Of a DNA stretch of 64,000 nt, positions 1 to 8,341 are shown piece by piece. The notes below the pieces were generated by a model that saw only the letters and a list, made by a program, of their open reading frames with translations, did no database searches and was not told the origin of the DNA. The DNA comes from Bacillota bacterium (lineage in GTDB: Bacteria > Bacillota > Negativicutes > Sporomusales > Sporomusaceae): NCBI GenBank assembly GCA_023388195.1, contig JAEWGR010000130.1:11078-75077 (forward strand), given 5' to 3'. Made by a program: the position numbers and the translations under genes. Within the stretch, counting starts at the first letter, position 1. Each line of letters opens with the position of its first letter.

Positions 1-414
1 GGTAAAGATCTATACCACGCTGCTTTCTATGCCAAAGCCAGCGGCCAGTCTTTCGAGTCGGTGCTGGCGCTTAAAACAGAAACAAATAGCTGGAAAGATA
101 TTGCCGGTACACTAGGAATCGATCAAGCGAAAGCCCGGGCCGTCCGTCAGGAATTAGCCGCCAAGCGCATCGCACTCAAATATAGTTTGCCGCAAGCAGA
201 TATGCAAAACCTGTTCAGCCAAGGTTATCACCACCGCGATATCGCGATGGCCGCCTTGCTTGCCAAACAAAGCAATCAGGCTATCGAACAAGTGATGTCT
301 ATGAAAAAGGTCAATAACACCTGGCATGATGTTGCCGCTGAACTCGGCATTGACCTTAAGGCACTAAAACAGGAAACCGGCCGGAATAAACATAACCCGG
401 AACACCATCAATAA
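1..414 (+). CDS. Partial repeat-containing hypothetical protein (C-terminal end)
   Basis: The reading frame is open from base 1, so the gene starts outside the window; 137 codons are visible. The visible part holds two copies of a roughly 55-65 residue repeat. Each has an AK-(S/Q)-(G/N)-Q stretch, then a W-(K/H)-D-(I/V)-A signature and a closing LGID. The repeats look alpha-helical and polar, with no membrane segment. I do not recognise a named family. A hairpin terminator follows about 70 bp after the stop. The gene runs convergently to the MetE-like gene. Function unknown. Confidence 0.6.
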   Translation, partial: GKDLYHAAFYAKASGQSFESVLALKTETNSWKDIAGTLGIDQAKARAVRQELAAKRIALKYSLPQADMQNLFSQGYHHRDIAMAALLAKQSNQAIEQVMSMKKVNNTWHDVAAELGIDLKALKQETGRNKHNPEHHQ

Positions 415-482
415 ACCGTAAAAGCGAGAATGCATACAGGTTCGCACTGCCAAGGCTGCTCTCCTCCAGCCTCCCGGTCATG

Positions 483-514
483 CGAGTGCCTGCAGCACTC
501 CCGCTTTTTATTTG
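483..514 (+). terminator. Rho-independent terminator of the first gene
   Basis: A GCGAGTGC/GCACTCCCGC stem closes on a CTGCA loop and is followed by TTTTTATTT. Reading direction suits the plus-strand partial gene. There is no matching T-run on the other strand. Confidence 0.7.
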
Positions 515-526
515 TATAAGCCCGTG

Positions 527-1591
527 TTACACGGTCAGCCGGGCAGCAACACCTGCCGTTACATCATAGATATGTCCGGCCAGGTCAGTTGGTAATGCCC
601 CGGTACCGCAGCTGGGCGTCCAAATAATATTTTTCTGCAGGACAACAGGGTCAACACCCCGTTTAACTAACTCTGCCACCTGCCCGTCAAACCGGTCAAG
701 GATGGTTGCCGGTGTTTCCTGCCAGGCCTCCTCGGAAGTGGGTATTAACCCCCAGGCCAGTTTGCCGCCTTGCTGCAGATATCCGGCCAGTCCGTTGGCC
801 TGCAGCGCCATCCCCGTAAAGTAATGGTACGCATCAAAGCTTATCACATCCAGGGGCAACGCGAAAAGAATTGACCAGTCGATCTCGGCGCAGGTATGAA
901 TCCCTACCCGCACACCCTCCTGGTGCAGGACGTTTATTAACACAGTAAGGGCCGCCGCCGCGTCTGCCTTAGTGAGAGTTATATGGGTTGATGTGTCAAT
1001 TAGAAACAAACCGGGGTCATCAATAAATACCAGGGCAGGGCAGCCGAGTGCCTTAAGGCGCCTGGCCTCAAGTATTGCTTGCACAGCAAGGCATTTTACT
1101 AATATGTCACGCAGCGACTCATCGTAAAAACAAGCCCGCCCTCGTTCATCTTTGATCTGCAGCCCAACTGTCAGCGGCCCGCTGATATGCCCCTTTACCC
1201 CTTCCGCATGGGGGAAATAGCGGGCAAAATGACCGCAGAAAGCAGCGAGACCGGCAAATGCTTCCCCGGTTAGGGCAAAACTGTCTGCCGCCCTGTCATT
1301 CCCATCCAAAAACTCCATATACTGTTCAAAAAACTCAGCTGTTTTATCCGCCCAGCCAGGTGCAAGCCGGTCAAAGACCGGATCTTTAAGCGGGCTAAGT
1401 GACAGTACCCCCAGCTTAATCAGCGGCTGCACATACTGCACAACAAAACCCTGCTCAGGCATCTTGGCAGGCAATTGGGGCCAATGCGGCCAGTACGGCA
1501 TAGTTTTGGCAATTACCGTTAGCGCGGTTTCTTCATCCAGATAGGGTAAACTTCCAATACCGGTGGCCCGGTGCGGTTTTATCCAACTCAT
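527..1591 (-). CDS. MetE-core / UROD-like methyltransferase family protein
   Basis: A 354-residue protein resembling the C-terminal half of cobalamin-independent methionine synthase and the uroporphyrinogen decarboxylase barrel superfamily. The N-terminus carries the ATGIGSLP motif. A likely zinc site is visible as HTC (about residue 227) plus a later Cys in WTPSCG near the C-terminus, matching the His-Cys-Cys ligands of MetE. It is about half the length of full MetE, so it is a stand-alone core protein; such proteins may use a methyl donor other than methyl-folate. ATG start with GGGGGA upstream. The substrate cannot be told from sequence alone. Confidence 0.75.
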   Translation of the reverse strand: MSWIKPHRATGIGSLPYLDEETALTVIAKTMPYWPHWPQLPAKMPEQGFVVQYVQPLIKLGVLSLSPLKDPVFDRLAPGWADKTAEFFEQYMEFLDGNDRAADSFALTGEAFAGLAAFCGHFARYFPHAEGVKGHISGPLTVGLQIKDERGRACFYDESLRDILVKCLAVQAILEARRLKALGCPALVFIDDPGLFLIDTSTHITLTKADAAAALTVLINVLHQEGVRVGIHTCAEIDWSILFALPLDVISFDAYHYFTGMALQANGLAGYLQQGGKLAWGLIPTSEEAWQETPATILDRFDGQVAELVKRGVDPVVLQKNIIWTPSCGTGALPTDLAGHIYDVTAGVAARLTV

Positions 1592-1646
1592 ATTGCATCC
1601 CCCTATTCAACTCCGGAGTAGTAGCTTATCAGCTCCGGCTTGTTTG

Positions 1647-2744
1647 CTATTCCCGGTTGAGCAGCATAGCGGCAATCATAGCTGTCAGTGGTATGGCACA
1701 AATCAGGCCGATACTGCCGGTCAGCGCCCTCGCAAACTCAGTCACAATCAGGTTTAGATTAAGGATTTTCAGCATGGGCGCATTTTGCTGTGAGGCGATC
1801 AGCAGCATCAATGGCAACGCACTGCCGGCATAGGCAAGAATCAGTGTATTGGACATTGTCCCCATAATATCCCGCCCCACATTCATACCAGCCTGTACCA
1901 GTTCTTTAAAACTGATCGCCGGATGTACGCTCTTGACCTCATACACAGCGGAGGCAATGGAAATTGTAACATCCATAACAGCGCCCAGCGCCCCAAAGAC
2001 CATGCCGGCGAATAATACCCCCTGGAAATCAATATTTGACAAGGTTGATGCTTTAAGCAACAGGGCTTCCTCCGAATCAAGTCCGGTCAGATGCATAAGT
2101 TTTATCGCCAGCATGGAAAGCAGACCGGCTATCGCCACCCCGCCAATGGTGCCTAATACTGCGGCCAGTGTCTTTTTGGAGAAGCCGCTGATGACCAGTT
2201 GTGTAGCCATAGCAATCACAGCCGCCACAACCAGCGTTAACAATGTCAGGCTATATTCATGAGCGAGTACCTGGCCGATAAAAAATTTAAAAATCAGCAG
2301 CACCGAAAAAGCAATAACAAATACAGACTTAGCACCGATAAAGCCGCCAAATACCACCAGGGCCAGGATAAACAAGCCCCCTAAAACATACACATAGTCA
2401 AAACGGTCAAAATCACTGACAAAATAGCTGGTTTTCCCTAAGTCATGAGTGACGGCAACAATAACCTTATCCCCGGGGTTAACTTTTATCTCATAGGCCG
2501 AATGGGCCGAGACAAAATTAAACGTATCCACAACCTTACCGGTTTCCGGACCACTTGTCAGCCGGATACTGACAAGCTCGCCTTTTGCCATCTGATACTG
2601 TTTCTGCATAGCCTGATCAAGGGGACCGACAAAGACCACTACCCCCTTCTCATAGGTAACTGCCGGGGCTGAGGCCGGAGCTGCGTGCAGTATACCAGTT
2701 GACAAAAGCAGCATCATACTTAACAACAACAGCAGCTTTTTCAA
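1647..2744 (-). CDS. YibE/F family membrane protein
   Basis: A 365-residue protein with an N-terminal signal peptide, an extracytoplasmic domain of about 100 residues and seven or eight hydrophobic segments. The pattern fits the YibE/F family, polytopic proteins of unknown transport role. TTG start, supported by GGAGGG six bases upstream. It lies 55 bp upstream of the MetE-like gene on the same strand, so the two may be cotranscribed. No catalytic motif is evident. Confidence 0.75.
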   Translation of the reverse strand: MKKLLLLLSMMLLLSTGILHAAPASAPAVTYEKGVVVFVGPLDQAMQKQYQMAKGELVSIRLTSGPETGKVVDTFNFVSAHSAYEIKVNPGDKVIVAVTHDLGKTSYFVSDFDRFDYVYVLGGLFILALVVFGGFIGAKSVFVIAFSVLLIFKFFIGQVLAHEYSLTLLTLVVAAVIAMATQLVISGFSKKTLAAVLGTIGGVAIAGLLSMLAIKLMHLTGLDSEEALLLKASTLSNIDFQGVLFAGMVFGALGAVMDVTISIASAVYEVKSVHPAISFKELVQAGMNVGRDIMGTMSNTLILAYAGSALPLMLLIASQQNAPMLKILNLNLIVTEFARALTGSIGLICAIPLTAMIAAMLLNRE

Positions 2745-2825
2745 ACTAACCCTCCTGTCCTAATACTATCTTCCATATTAGCCCACCGAAGCCGTTCTTT
2801 CAACTAAAAACCACCTGCAGGCAAT

Positions 2826-2928
2826 AAGAAAAGCTGCTCCCCTGTTCCAAGTCCTTTAGGACGCGGGCAGAAGCCGCCTGTGCCCTTGGGGTATAGGTGT
2901 TCTTGCTTATGATCAGAAACTGATATAC
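2826..2928. repeat. Intergenic structured repeat, copy 1 of 4
   Basis: Shares with 34740-34824, 44575-44676 and 52196-52310 an ordered set of blocks: AAGAAAAG-like edge, GTCCTTTAGGAC hairpin, GGC-AGAAGCC core, CCCTTGGGGTATAG, then ATCAG-AAA-CTGAT. Copy 1 has nearly all blocks. It sits between the ftsH terminator and the YibE/F gene. Confidence 0.7.
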
Positions 2929-2943
2929 TTCCTGACCATGTGA

Positions 2944-2974
2944 AAAAACGGCAGGATAGCTTCCTGCCGTTTTT
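2944..2974 (-). terminator. ftsH terminator
   Basis: Perfect AAAAACGGCAGGA/TCCTGCCGTTTTT hairpin with a 5-nt loop, nine bases after the ftsH stop and with a T-run on the minus strand. Confidence 0.85.
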
Positions 2975-2982
2975 ATACACCA

Positions 2983-4911
2983 TTAATAGCGTGAATCCGG
3001 TAACCCAAAACTATAAACAACCTTAGGCCCTGTGCCATCATCAGGCCCGTTCTGGGTATTGACAGGCGCCACTTCAATTGGTGGCTGATTATCATCGCTA
3101 TTATTATCTTTTTCATTTATTTTACCCTGGTTCAACAGTTGCGCCAGTTCCTCGCCTTCCAGAGTTTCCCGCTCTAAAAGCGCGTTGGCCACAAGATGCA
3201 GCTTCTCAATATTGTCCTTCAGCATTTCCTCGGTTTTAGCGTAAGCGGCTTCAATCATCCGCCGGACTTCCTTGTCAATTGAGTAGGCTACCTCTTCACT
3301 GTAGTTGCGGTCCCGGGAAATATCCCGGCCCAGGAAAACCTGCTGCTCCTGGCGGCGGCCAAAGGTAATCGGCCCCAACACTTCACTCATACCATATTCT
3401 GTTATCATCTTGCGCGCCAGATCGGTAGCCCGCTCAAGGTCATTTTGCGCACCGGTGCTGATCTCACCCAGCACAACAGCCTCTGCAACCCGGCCGCCGA
3501 GAAGGGTATTAAGCTGCTCTAACAGTTCAGTCCTGGTAGCATAGTACCGGTCTTCCTTCGGCAGCATCAGGGTATAACCGCCAGCCCGGCCACGGGGTAT
3601 AATTGATACTTTATGCACCGGATCGGTATGGGTAAGCATCATGCCGACAAGCGCATGGCCAGCTTCATGATAGGCTGTAAGCTTTTTCTCTTTGTCGCTG
3701 ATAACCTTAGATTTGCGTTCAGGACCTGCGACTACCCGCTCAACAGCTTCTTCGAGCTCCGGCATTTCAATACGGCGTTTGTTCCGCCGGGCAGCCAACA
3801 GGGCTGCTTCATTGACCAGATTGCTCAAATCGGCACCGGTAAACCCAGGGGCCCGGCGCGCCAGCACATCAAGATCTACTTCCTTAGCAACAGGTTTGCC
3901 TCGGGTGTGCACCTTCAATATCTCCAACCGGCCTTTTACGTCAGGGCGATCAACCACAATCTGGCGGTCAAACCGGCCGGGACGCAGCAGCGCCGGATCG
4001 AGAATGTCAGGACGGTTGGTAGCAGCAATGATAATGATCCCCTCATTAACACCAAAGCCATCCATTTCCACAAGCAGCTGATTTAATGTCTGTTCACGCT
4101 CATCATGGCCACCGCCAAGGCCCGCCCCACGCTGACGGCCGACGGCGTCAATTTCGTCAATAAATACAATGCAGGGCGCACTTTTCTTGGCCTGTTCAAA
4201 CAGATCCCGTACCCTTGATGCCCCGACACCAACAAACATTTCAACAAAGTCAGAGCCGCTGATACTAAAGAACGGAACCCCGGCTTCACCGGCTACCGCC
4301 CGGGCCAATAAGGTTTTGCCTGTGCCCGGCGGCCCGAATAACAGTACCCCCTTCGGGATACGTGCACCTAAATCGTTAAACTTTTTGGGATGCTTCAAAA
4401 ATTCGACAACTTCCTCCAACTCCTGTTTGGATTCATCAGCTCCGGCCACATCCCCAAAGGTAACCTTGGTTTTCTCTTCCCCATGCAGCTTAGCCCGTGA
4501 CTTGCCAAACGACATTACCCGGTTACCACCGCCCTGGGTCTGCTGCATAATGAAAAACCACACACCAATAAGCAGGAGCATTGGCAGAATAGAAGAAAAG
4601 ATAGTCGTCCACCACGGGGGCTGAGGCGGCTGTTCGGCCTTAATATCCACACCCTTATCCCGCAGCTGATTGATCAGCGTGGGATCGTTAGGGGCAATGG
4701 TGGCAAACTCCTGCCCGTCTTTCAGCTTACCGCGAATGGTATTGTCAACAATAGTCACCCGCTCAACCTTCTGCTCCTCTACCTGCTTAAGGAACTGGGT
4801 ATAACTGATTTCCTGCTTAGGGGTCGTCCGTGACGAATAATAGTCGATTATCGAAATGGCTATGATGATAATCAACAGGTAAAAACTTACATTCCGGAAA
4901 AACTTGTTCAA
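2983..4911 (-). CDS. ftsH: ATP-dependent zinc metalloprotease FtsH
   Basis: Membrane-anchored AAA+ protease that degrades membrane and regulatory proteins. Two N-terminal membrane segments (about 8-24 and 105-125) flank an extracytoplasmic domain. Walker A GPPGTGKT, Walker B FIDEID and the second region of homology (ATNRPDILDPALLRPGRFD) form the ATPase. The HEAGH zinc motif marks the M41 peptidase domain. The start chosen is TTG at 4911, because AGGAGG lies eight bases upstream and the product then begins MNKFFRN. A longer form from 4938 lacks a ribosome site. The C-terminal tail is polar and low-complexity. Last gene of the tilS-hpt-ftsH cluster, with its own promoter. Confidence 0.95.
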   Translation of the reverse strand: MNKFFRNVSFYLLIIIIAISIIDYYSSRTTPKQEISYTQFLKQVEEQKVERVTIVDNTIRGKLKDGQEFATIAPNDPTLINQLRDKGVDIKAEQPPQPPWWTTIFSSILPMLLLIGVWFFIMQQTQGGGNRVMSFGKSRAKLHGEEKTKVTFGDVAGADESKQELEEVVEFLKHPKKFNDLGARIPKGVLLFGPPGTGKTLLARAVAGEAGVPFFSISGSDFVEMFVGVGASRVRDLFEQAKKSAPCIVFIDEIDAVGRQRGAGLGGGHDEREQTLNQLLVEMDGFGVNEGIIIIAATNRPDILDPALLRPGRFDRQIVVDRPDVKGRLEILKVHTRGKPVAKEVDLDVLARRAPGFTGADLSNLVNEAALLAARRNKRRIEMPELEEAVERVVAGPERKSKVISDKEKKLTAYHEAGHALVGMMLTHTDPVHKVSIIPRGRAGGYTLMLPKEDRYYATRTELLEQLNTLLGGRVAEAVVLGEISTGAQNDLERATDLARKMITEYGMSEVLGPITFGRRQEQQVFLGRDISRDRNYSEEVAYSIDKEVRRMIEAAYAKTEEMLKDNIEKLHLVANALLERETLEGEELAQLLNQGKINEKDNNSDDNQPPIEVAPVNTQNGPDDGTGPKVVYSFGLPDSRY

Positions 4912-4978
4912 CAAGTAGCCCTCCTCTCGCTGGACCACAAAAACGGCGTTAGAAACATGTTACCATTCATATCGCATA

Positions 4979-5007
4979 ATTATAGCATACTAAGTAATAA
5001 TTGACAA
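4979..5007 (-). promoter_or_regulatory. Sigma-A-type promoter of ftsH
   Basis: On the minus strand TTGTCA (5007-5002), a 17-bp spacer and a perfect TATAAT (4984-4979), about 65 bp upstream of the ftsH start. It allows ftsH to be expressed apart from hpt. Confidence 0.7.
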
Positions 5008-5020
5008 TTACGGAAAAAAT

Positions 5021-5572
5021 TTATCCTGCATAGGCTTCTGGCTTCAGAACCCCGATAAATGGAAGATTACGATATTTTTCAGCATAATCGAGCCCATAAC
5101 CAATAACAAAGTAATCGGGAATTGTAAAACCATTGTAGGCAATCGGTACCTCCACTTTACGCCGCTCAGGTTTGTTTAGCAGCGTACAAATCTTAATACT
5201 GGCAGGTTTACGGGACCAAAGATTTTCCATTAGATAGTTTAATGTCAGCCCCGAATCAATAATATCCTCAACAATAAGCACATGCTTATTTTCCACGTCT
5301 TCATCCAGATCCTTTAAAATCCTGACAACACCGCTGGAAGAAGTAGAGGCCCCATAACTGGAAACAGCCATAAAATCGATAGCCACAGTCTGCTTGACTG
5401 CCCGGGCCAAGTCTGCCATAAAGATAACCGCACCACGCAGAATTCCGATCATCAATATCTCTTTGCCTGCATAATCAGCAGTGATCGCTTCGCCCATTTC
5501 CCTAATCCGGGCAGCGAGCTCCTCCTCACTAAACAATATCTTCTCCACGTCATCCATCATATTATTACTCAT
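5021..5572 (-). CDS. hpt: Hypoxanthine phosphoribosyltransferase
   Basis: Salvages hypoxanthine and guanine with PRPP to form IMP and GMP. The PRPP-binding loop VEDIIDSGLT is intact near residue 100, and length (about 183 residues) is normal. The ATG at 5572 is preferred, with GGGGG ten bases upstream; a TTG two codons earlier overlaps the tilS stop but sits too close to that site. It follows tilS directly, the usual Firmicutes order tilS-hpt-ftsH. Confidence 0.93.
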   Translation of the reverse strand: MSNNMMDDVEKILFSEEELAARIREMGEAITADYAGKEILMIGILRGAVIFMADLARAVKQTVAIDFMAVSSYGASTSSSGVVRILKDLDEDVENKHVLIVEDIIDSGLTLNYLMENLWSRKPASIKICTLLNKPERRKVEVPIAYNGFTIPDYFVIGYGLDYAEKYRNLPFIGVLKPEAYAG

Positions 5573-5574
5573 AT

Positions 5575-6957
5575 TCAAATTTCCCCCTGTTTAGTAATAG
5601 TAAGCTGCAAAATTTTTTTCGTATTGCCAGTGATAAGGCCATGTTCACTTTGGCGGTAGCCGGCTACCCAGATAATTTCCTGCTGGTCAGAAACAATGGG
5701 AACAGCGTCCCGTTGCGCTTCAGGCACTTTGCAATCAATAAAGAAATCTTTGATTTTTTTGCTGCCCTTAAGCCCGCTGGGCCGGAACCGGTCGCCGGGC
5801 AGGCGGCCCCGGAGGGTAACCGGCAAATAGATTTGATCAAGGTCAAAAACGGCAGTTTCCGGCCCGCCGGCAGGTGGCTCTGAAACAATCTCGGCAGTTA
5901 CTGTCAGGCTATTTAATCTTGTTATTCCGGGTATAGCAATTTCTGTCGGCACTGTTCCAAAACCGTGCTCCGCACCGGTAATACAAGATCCCCCTATTTC
6001 CAGTGTTGTGTAAGTCCTCCTGGCAATGAGCCCCCCCGGCAGTGTCATCAGTGACCCGACTTCCCCTAATAATGCCATATTAATTAAATTTTCCACATGA
6101 ATAAAGCTTATTCCTGTCAGGGTACCACGTTTTTTCTCAATAACCTGCCTGATGCACGCCCGCTGCAGGGCCGGATGCAAACTGGCCAAAGCCCGGCTGT
6201 CAATGACGGCCTTGTCCCGGTCATGACTAATTATCGCTCCCCATAGTTTGCCAGCTTCCTGGCAAATATAATCATGTTCATCCCCGGCCAGCACCGCCAG
6301 ACGCCATAGGGCCTCACGGACAGAGGGATTATAATCGGCCTCCAGCCGCGGCAGCAGGTTCAGTCGAATCCGGTTTCGCAAATAATCGGTCGTAAAATTC
6401 GAACTGTCCTGACAGGGGTCTAAATGATGCCTAAGGCAATATTCTTCAATTTCCCGGCGGCTTACAGACAGCAGCGGCCTGACAATATCACCGTTAAGAG
6501 GACGCATACCCCTCAGTCCGCCAATACCGGCACCGCGCAGCAAATTAATCAGTACCGTTTCGGCCTGGTCATCCCGGTGATGACCGGTGGCAATCCGTGC
6601 CCCACCCCAGTCAGCAGCCACCTGACGCAGATATTGGTACCGAAGTATTCGCCCCGCTTCCTCTGCCGACAGTTTTTGGGCTTGCTGATAGGCGGGAACA
6701 TCGATTGACGTTACATGGCATTGCAGCCCCAGGCCGGCAGAAAAATTGGCAACAAACTCTGCTTCCTGCGCGGCTTCCGGCCGAAACATATGGTTAATAT
6801 GGGCTACTGCCAGACAGAAGCCATATGTATCCTTCAATTGGTTGAGTATATGTACAAGAGCCAGCGAATCCGGCCCACCGGAACAAGCCGCCAAAATTCG
6901 GCTGCCTGGTACTAATAGCCGGTGACGGCTCACCCAGGCCTTTACTTTATCAAGCAT
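5575..6957 (-). CDS. tilS: tRNA(Ile)-lysidine synthase
   Basis: Modifies C34 of the CAU anticodon of minor isoleucine tRNA to lysidine, which prevents misreading as methionine. The N-type ATP-pyrophosphatase loop CSGGPDS lies near residue 25, followed by HINHMFRP and GHHRDDQAET motifs. The C-terminal part (about 370-460) matches the TilS substrate-binding domain. 460 residues is usual for the long bacterial form. It runs into hpt with near-overlap and starts four bases after the preceding exporter gene. Confidence 0.93.
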   Translation of the reverse strand: MLDKVKAWVSRHRLLVPGSRILAACSGGPDSLALVHILNQLKDTYGFCLAVAHINHMFRPEAAQEAEFVANFSAGLGLQCHVTSIDVPAYQQAQKLSAEEAGRILRYQYLRQVAADWGGARIATGHHRDDQAETVLINLLRGAGIGGLRGMRPLNGDIVRPLLSVSRREIEEYCLRHHLDPCQDSSNFTTDYLRNRIRLNLLPRLEADYNPSVREALWRLAVLAGDEHDYICQEAGKLWGAIISHDRDKAVIDSRALASLHPALQRACIRQVIEKKRGTLTGISFIHVENLINMALLGEVGSLMTLPGGLIARRTYTTLEIGGSCITGAEHGFGTVPTEIAIPGITRLNSLTVTAEIVSEPPAGGPETAVFDLDQIYLPVTLRGRLPGDRFRPSGLKGSKKIKDFFIDCKVPEAQRDAVPIVSDQQEIIWVAGYRQSEHGLITGNTKKILQLTITKQGEI

Positions 6958-6960
6958 CCT

Positions 6961-7410
6961 CTATCCCCGGCTCTCTAGTTGATAGTCTGTACCCGAGCGT
7001 GTCAACCGATACAAAGTAGAACTTACAAAAATACCGAAAGCAATCGCTCCCCCGGTTAAAAGTGTCAGCATCCCCATGGCTACCCCCTCATCATACCGTC
7101 CCTCTACCATATAACGCATGGCCGTGTAGGCTTCACGCCCCGGGACTAAAGGAATAAAGCCGGGAACGATAAAAATTGTTGCTGGTTTTTTCAGAAGTCT
7201 GGCCAAAAGTTCAGCAAGCAAGCCAACAGCCATACTGCCAAGAAAATTGGCCATAATACTGTTTACCCCATACAAAACCACCCCATACATAATCATCCAC
7301 CCTACTACCCCCGTAACGCTGGCATAACCCAGAAGCTTGCGGGGAATACGGTACAGGACACCGATCGCAATGCTCATCGCTAAAACCGCAGTGACCTTAA
7401 CAATAAACAT
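6961..7410 (-). CDS. ThrE-type threonine/serine exporter, small subunit
   Basis: A 149-residue protein with four hydrophobic segments matching the short half of split ThrE-type exporters (ThrE_2 family). The PGxxPLVPGREAY motif is characteristic. It partners the 253-residue gene directly upstream (12-bp gap), so the two probably form one transporter. Both lie between spoIIE and tilS, where other Firmicutes often carry different genes. The true substrate is uncertain; the family name comes from Corynebacterium ThrE. Confidence 0.8.
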   Translation of the reverse strand: MFIVKVTAVLAMSIAIGVLYRIPRKLLGYASVTGVVGWMIMYGVVLYGVNSIMANFLGSMAVGLLAELLARLLKKPATIFIVPGFIPLVPGREAYTAMRYMVEGRYDEGVAMGMLTLLTGGAIAFGIFVSSTLYRLTRSGTDYQLESRG

Positions 7411-7422
7411 AGTTCACCCCAA

Positions 7423-8184
7423 TCAATAAGCGCTGACGGCTAAAATGATTACAACCCCCATGGATACTGCTACAGCGGTTAAGGCTGCATCAAGACCACG
7501 GGACAACCCGCTTAACAGGTCACCGGCAATAACATCCCTGATTGCATTCGTTATCGCCACTCCCGGCACTAATGGCATGATTCCCCCTACGACCACATTG
7601 TCCGGCCGGAGTTCGGGCCACATATGGTTAAACAACATCCCTACCAGGGCCGCTGTCATACCACCTAAAAATTCGAAAGTAAACTTGACGCCATGCAGGC
7701 GGGAAATGACATGAGCAATATACCGGACAGTCAGCGCGGTGATAAAAGCCGCCAGACTCTCAGCTACGCCGGCATTTAGGAGAATAGCCGCCGCCCCGCC
7801 CACTATCCCGGATGCCAGCATGGAGGGAACAAGGGAAAAGCCGGTTCGTTCTCTGGCAATGCGCTCAAGATGAGCATAGGCATGCTGATAATCGATCCGC
7901 CTCGCTGCCAGCCGCCAGGATAATTCATTTACTTTGGCAATGCGGTCCAGGTTAATCGTCCGGTCATGTACCCGGCGCATGATCGTACTGGTCCGGCCGG
8001 CCCTATCGGTGACAGTAACAAATACACCGGTAGGAATGACAAAGCTCTCCACCTTACTTGCTCCTAATGACCGGGCAATATGAAACATAGTTTCCTCTAC
8101 CCGGCTGGTTTCAGCCCCATTCTTAAGCATAATCTCCCCGGCCAGAATGGTAATGTCGATTATCTGTTCTAACAGGATTTGCAT
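7423..8184 (-). CDS. ThrE-type threonine/serine exporter, large subunit
   Basis: A 253-residue protein of the DUF1212 family, the large half of split ThrE-like exporters. The soluble N-terminus carries the SRVEETM motif, followed by VFVTVTDRAGR; five membrane segments occupy the C-terminal 130 residues, with a GGIMPLVPGVAITNAIRD motif. It is transcribed with the small subunit. Expected role: export of small hydrophilic amino acids or related metabolites. It lies downstream of the spoIIE terminator and so probably has its own promoter. Confidence 0.82.
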   Translation of the reverse strand: MQILLEQIIDITILAGEIMLKNGAETSRVEETMFHIARSLGASKVESFVIPTGVFVTVTDRAGRTSTIMRRVHDRTINLDRIAKVNELSWRLAARRIDYQHAYAHLERIARERTGFSLVPSMLASGIVGGAAAILLNAGVAESLAAFITALTVRYIAHVISRLHGVKFTFEFLGGMTAALVGMLFNHMWPELRPDNVVVGGIMPLVPGVAITNAIRDVIAGDLLSGLSRGLDAALTAVAVSMGVVIILAVSAY

Positions 8185-8282
8185 ATCTTCCCCCGCCGCA
8201 GCCTGTTTTAGTTGTCAATTCGCGCCTGCTGAAATAATTTCCTGCCATAAATTAGACATTATGGTAGTCTTTCCTATGGCGA

Positions 8283-8336
8283 CAAAAAATAAACGGAGCA
8301 ACCTGAGTCATGGTTTCGTCTGACTCAGGTTGCTCC
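8283..8336 (-). terminator. spoIIE terminator
   Basis: A 16-bp perfect stem, GGAGCAACCTGAGTCA and its complement, sits five bases after the spoIIE stop. On the minus strand it is followed by GTTTATTTTTTGTC. Confidence 0.9.
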
Positions 8337-8341
8337 AGCCG

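Noticed and set aside
1849..2262. Frames of 130-210 codons antisense to yibE/F, spoIIE, mfd, pyrG and others
   Set aside because: They lie opposite clearly recognised genes, lack ribosome sites and show no protein family features.
2826..2928. Calling the 4-copy repeat a c-di-GMP riboswitch
   Set aside because: The blocks superficially recall a structured aptamer, but the GEMM core sequence is absent and the copies sit after terminators rather than before regulated genes.
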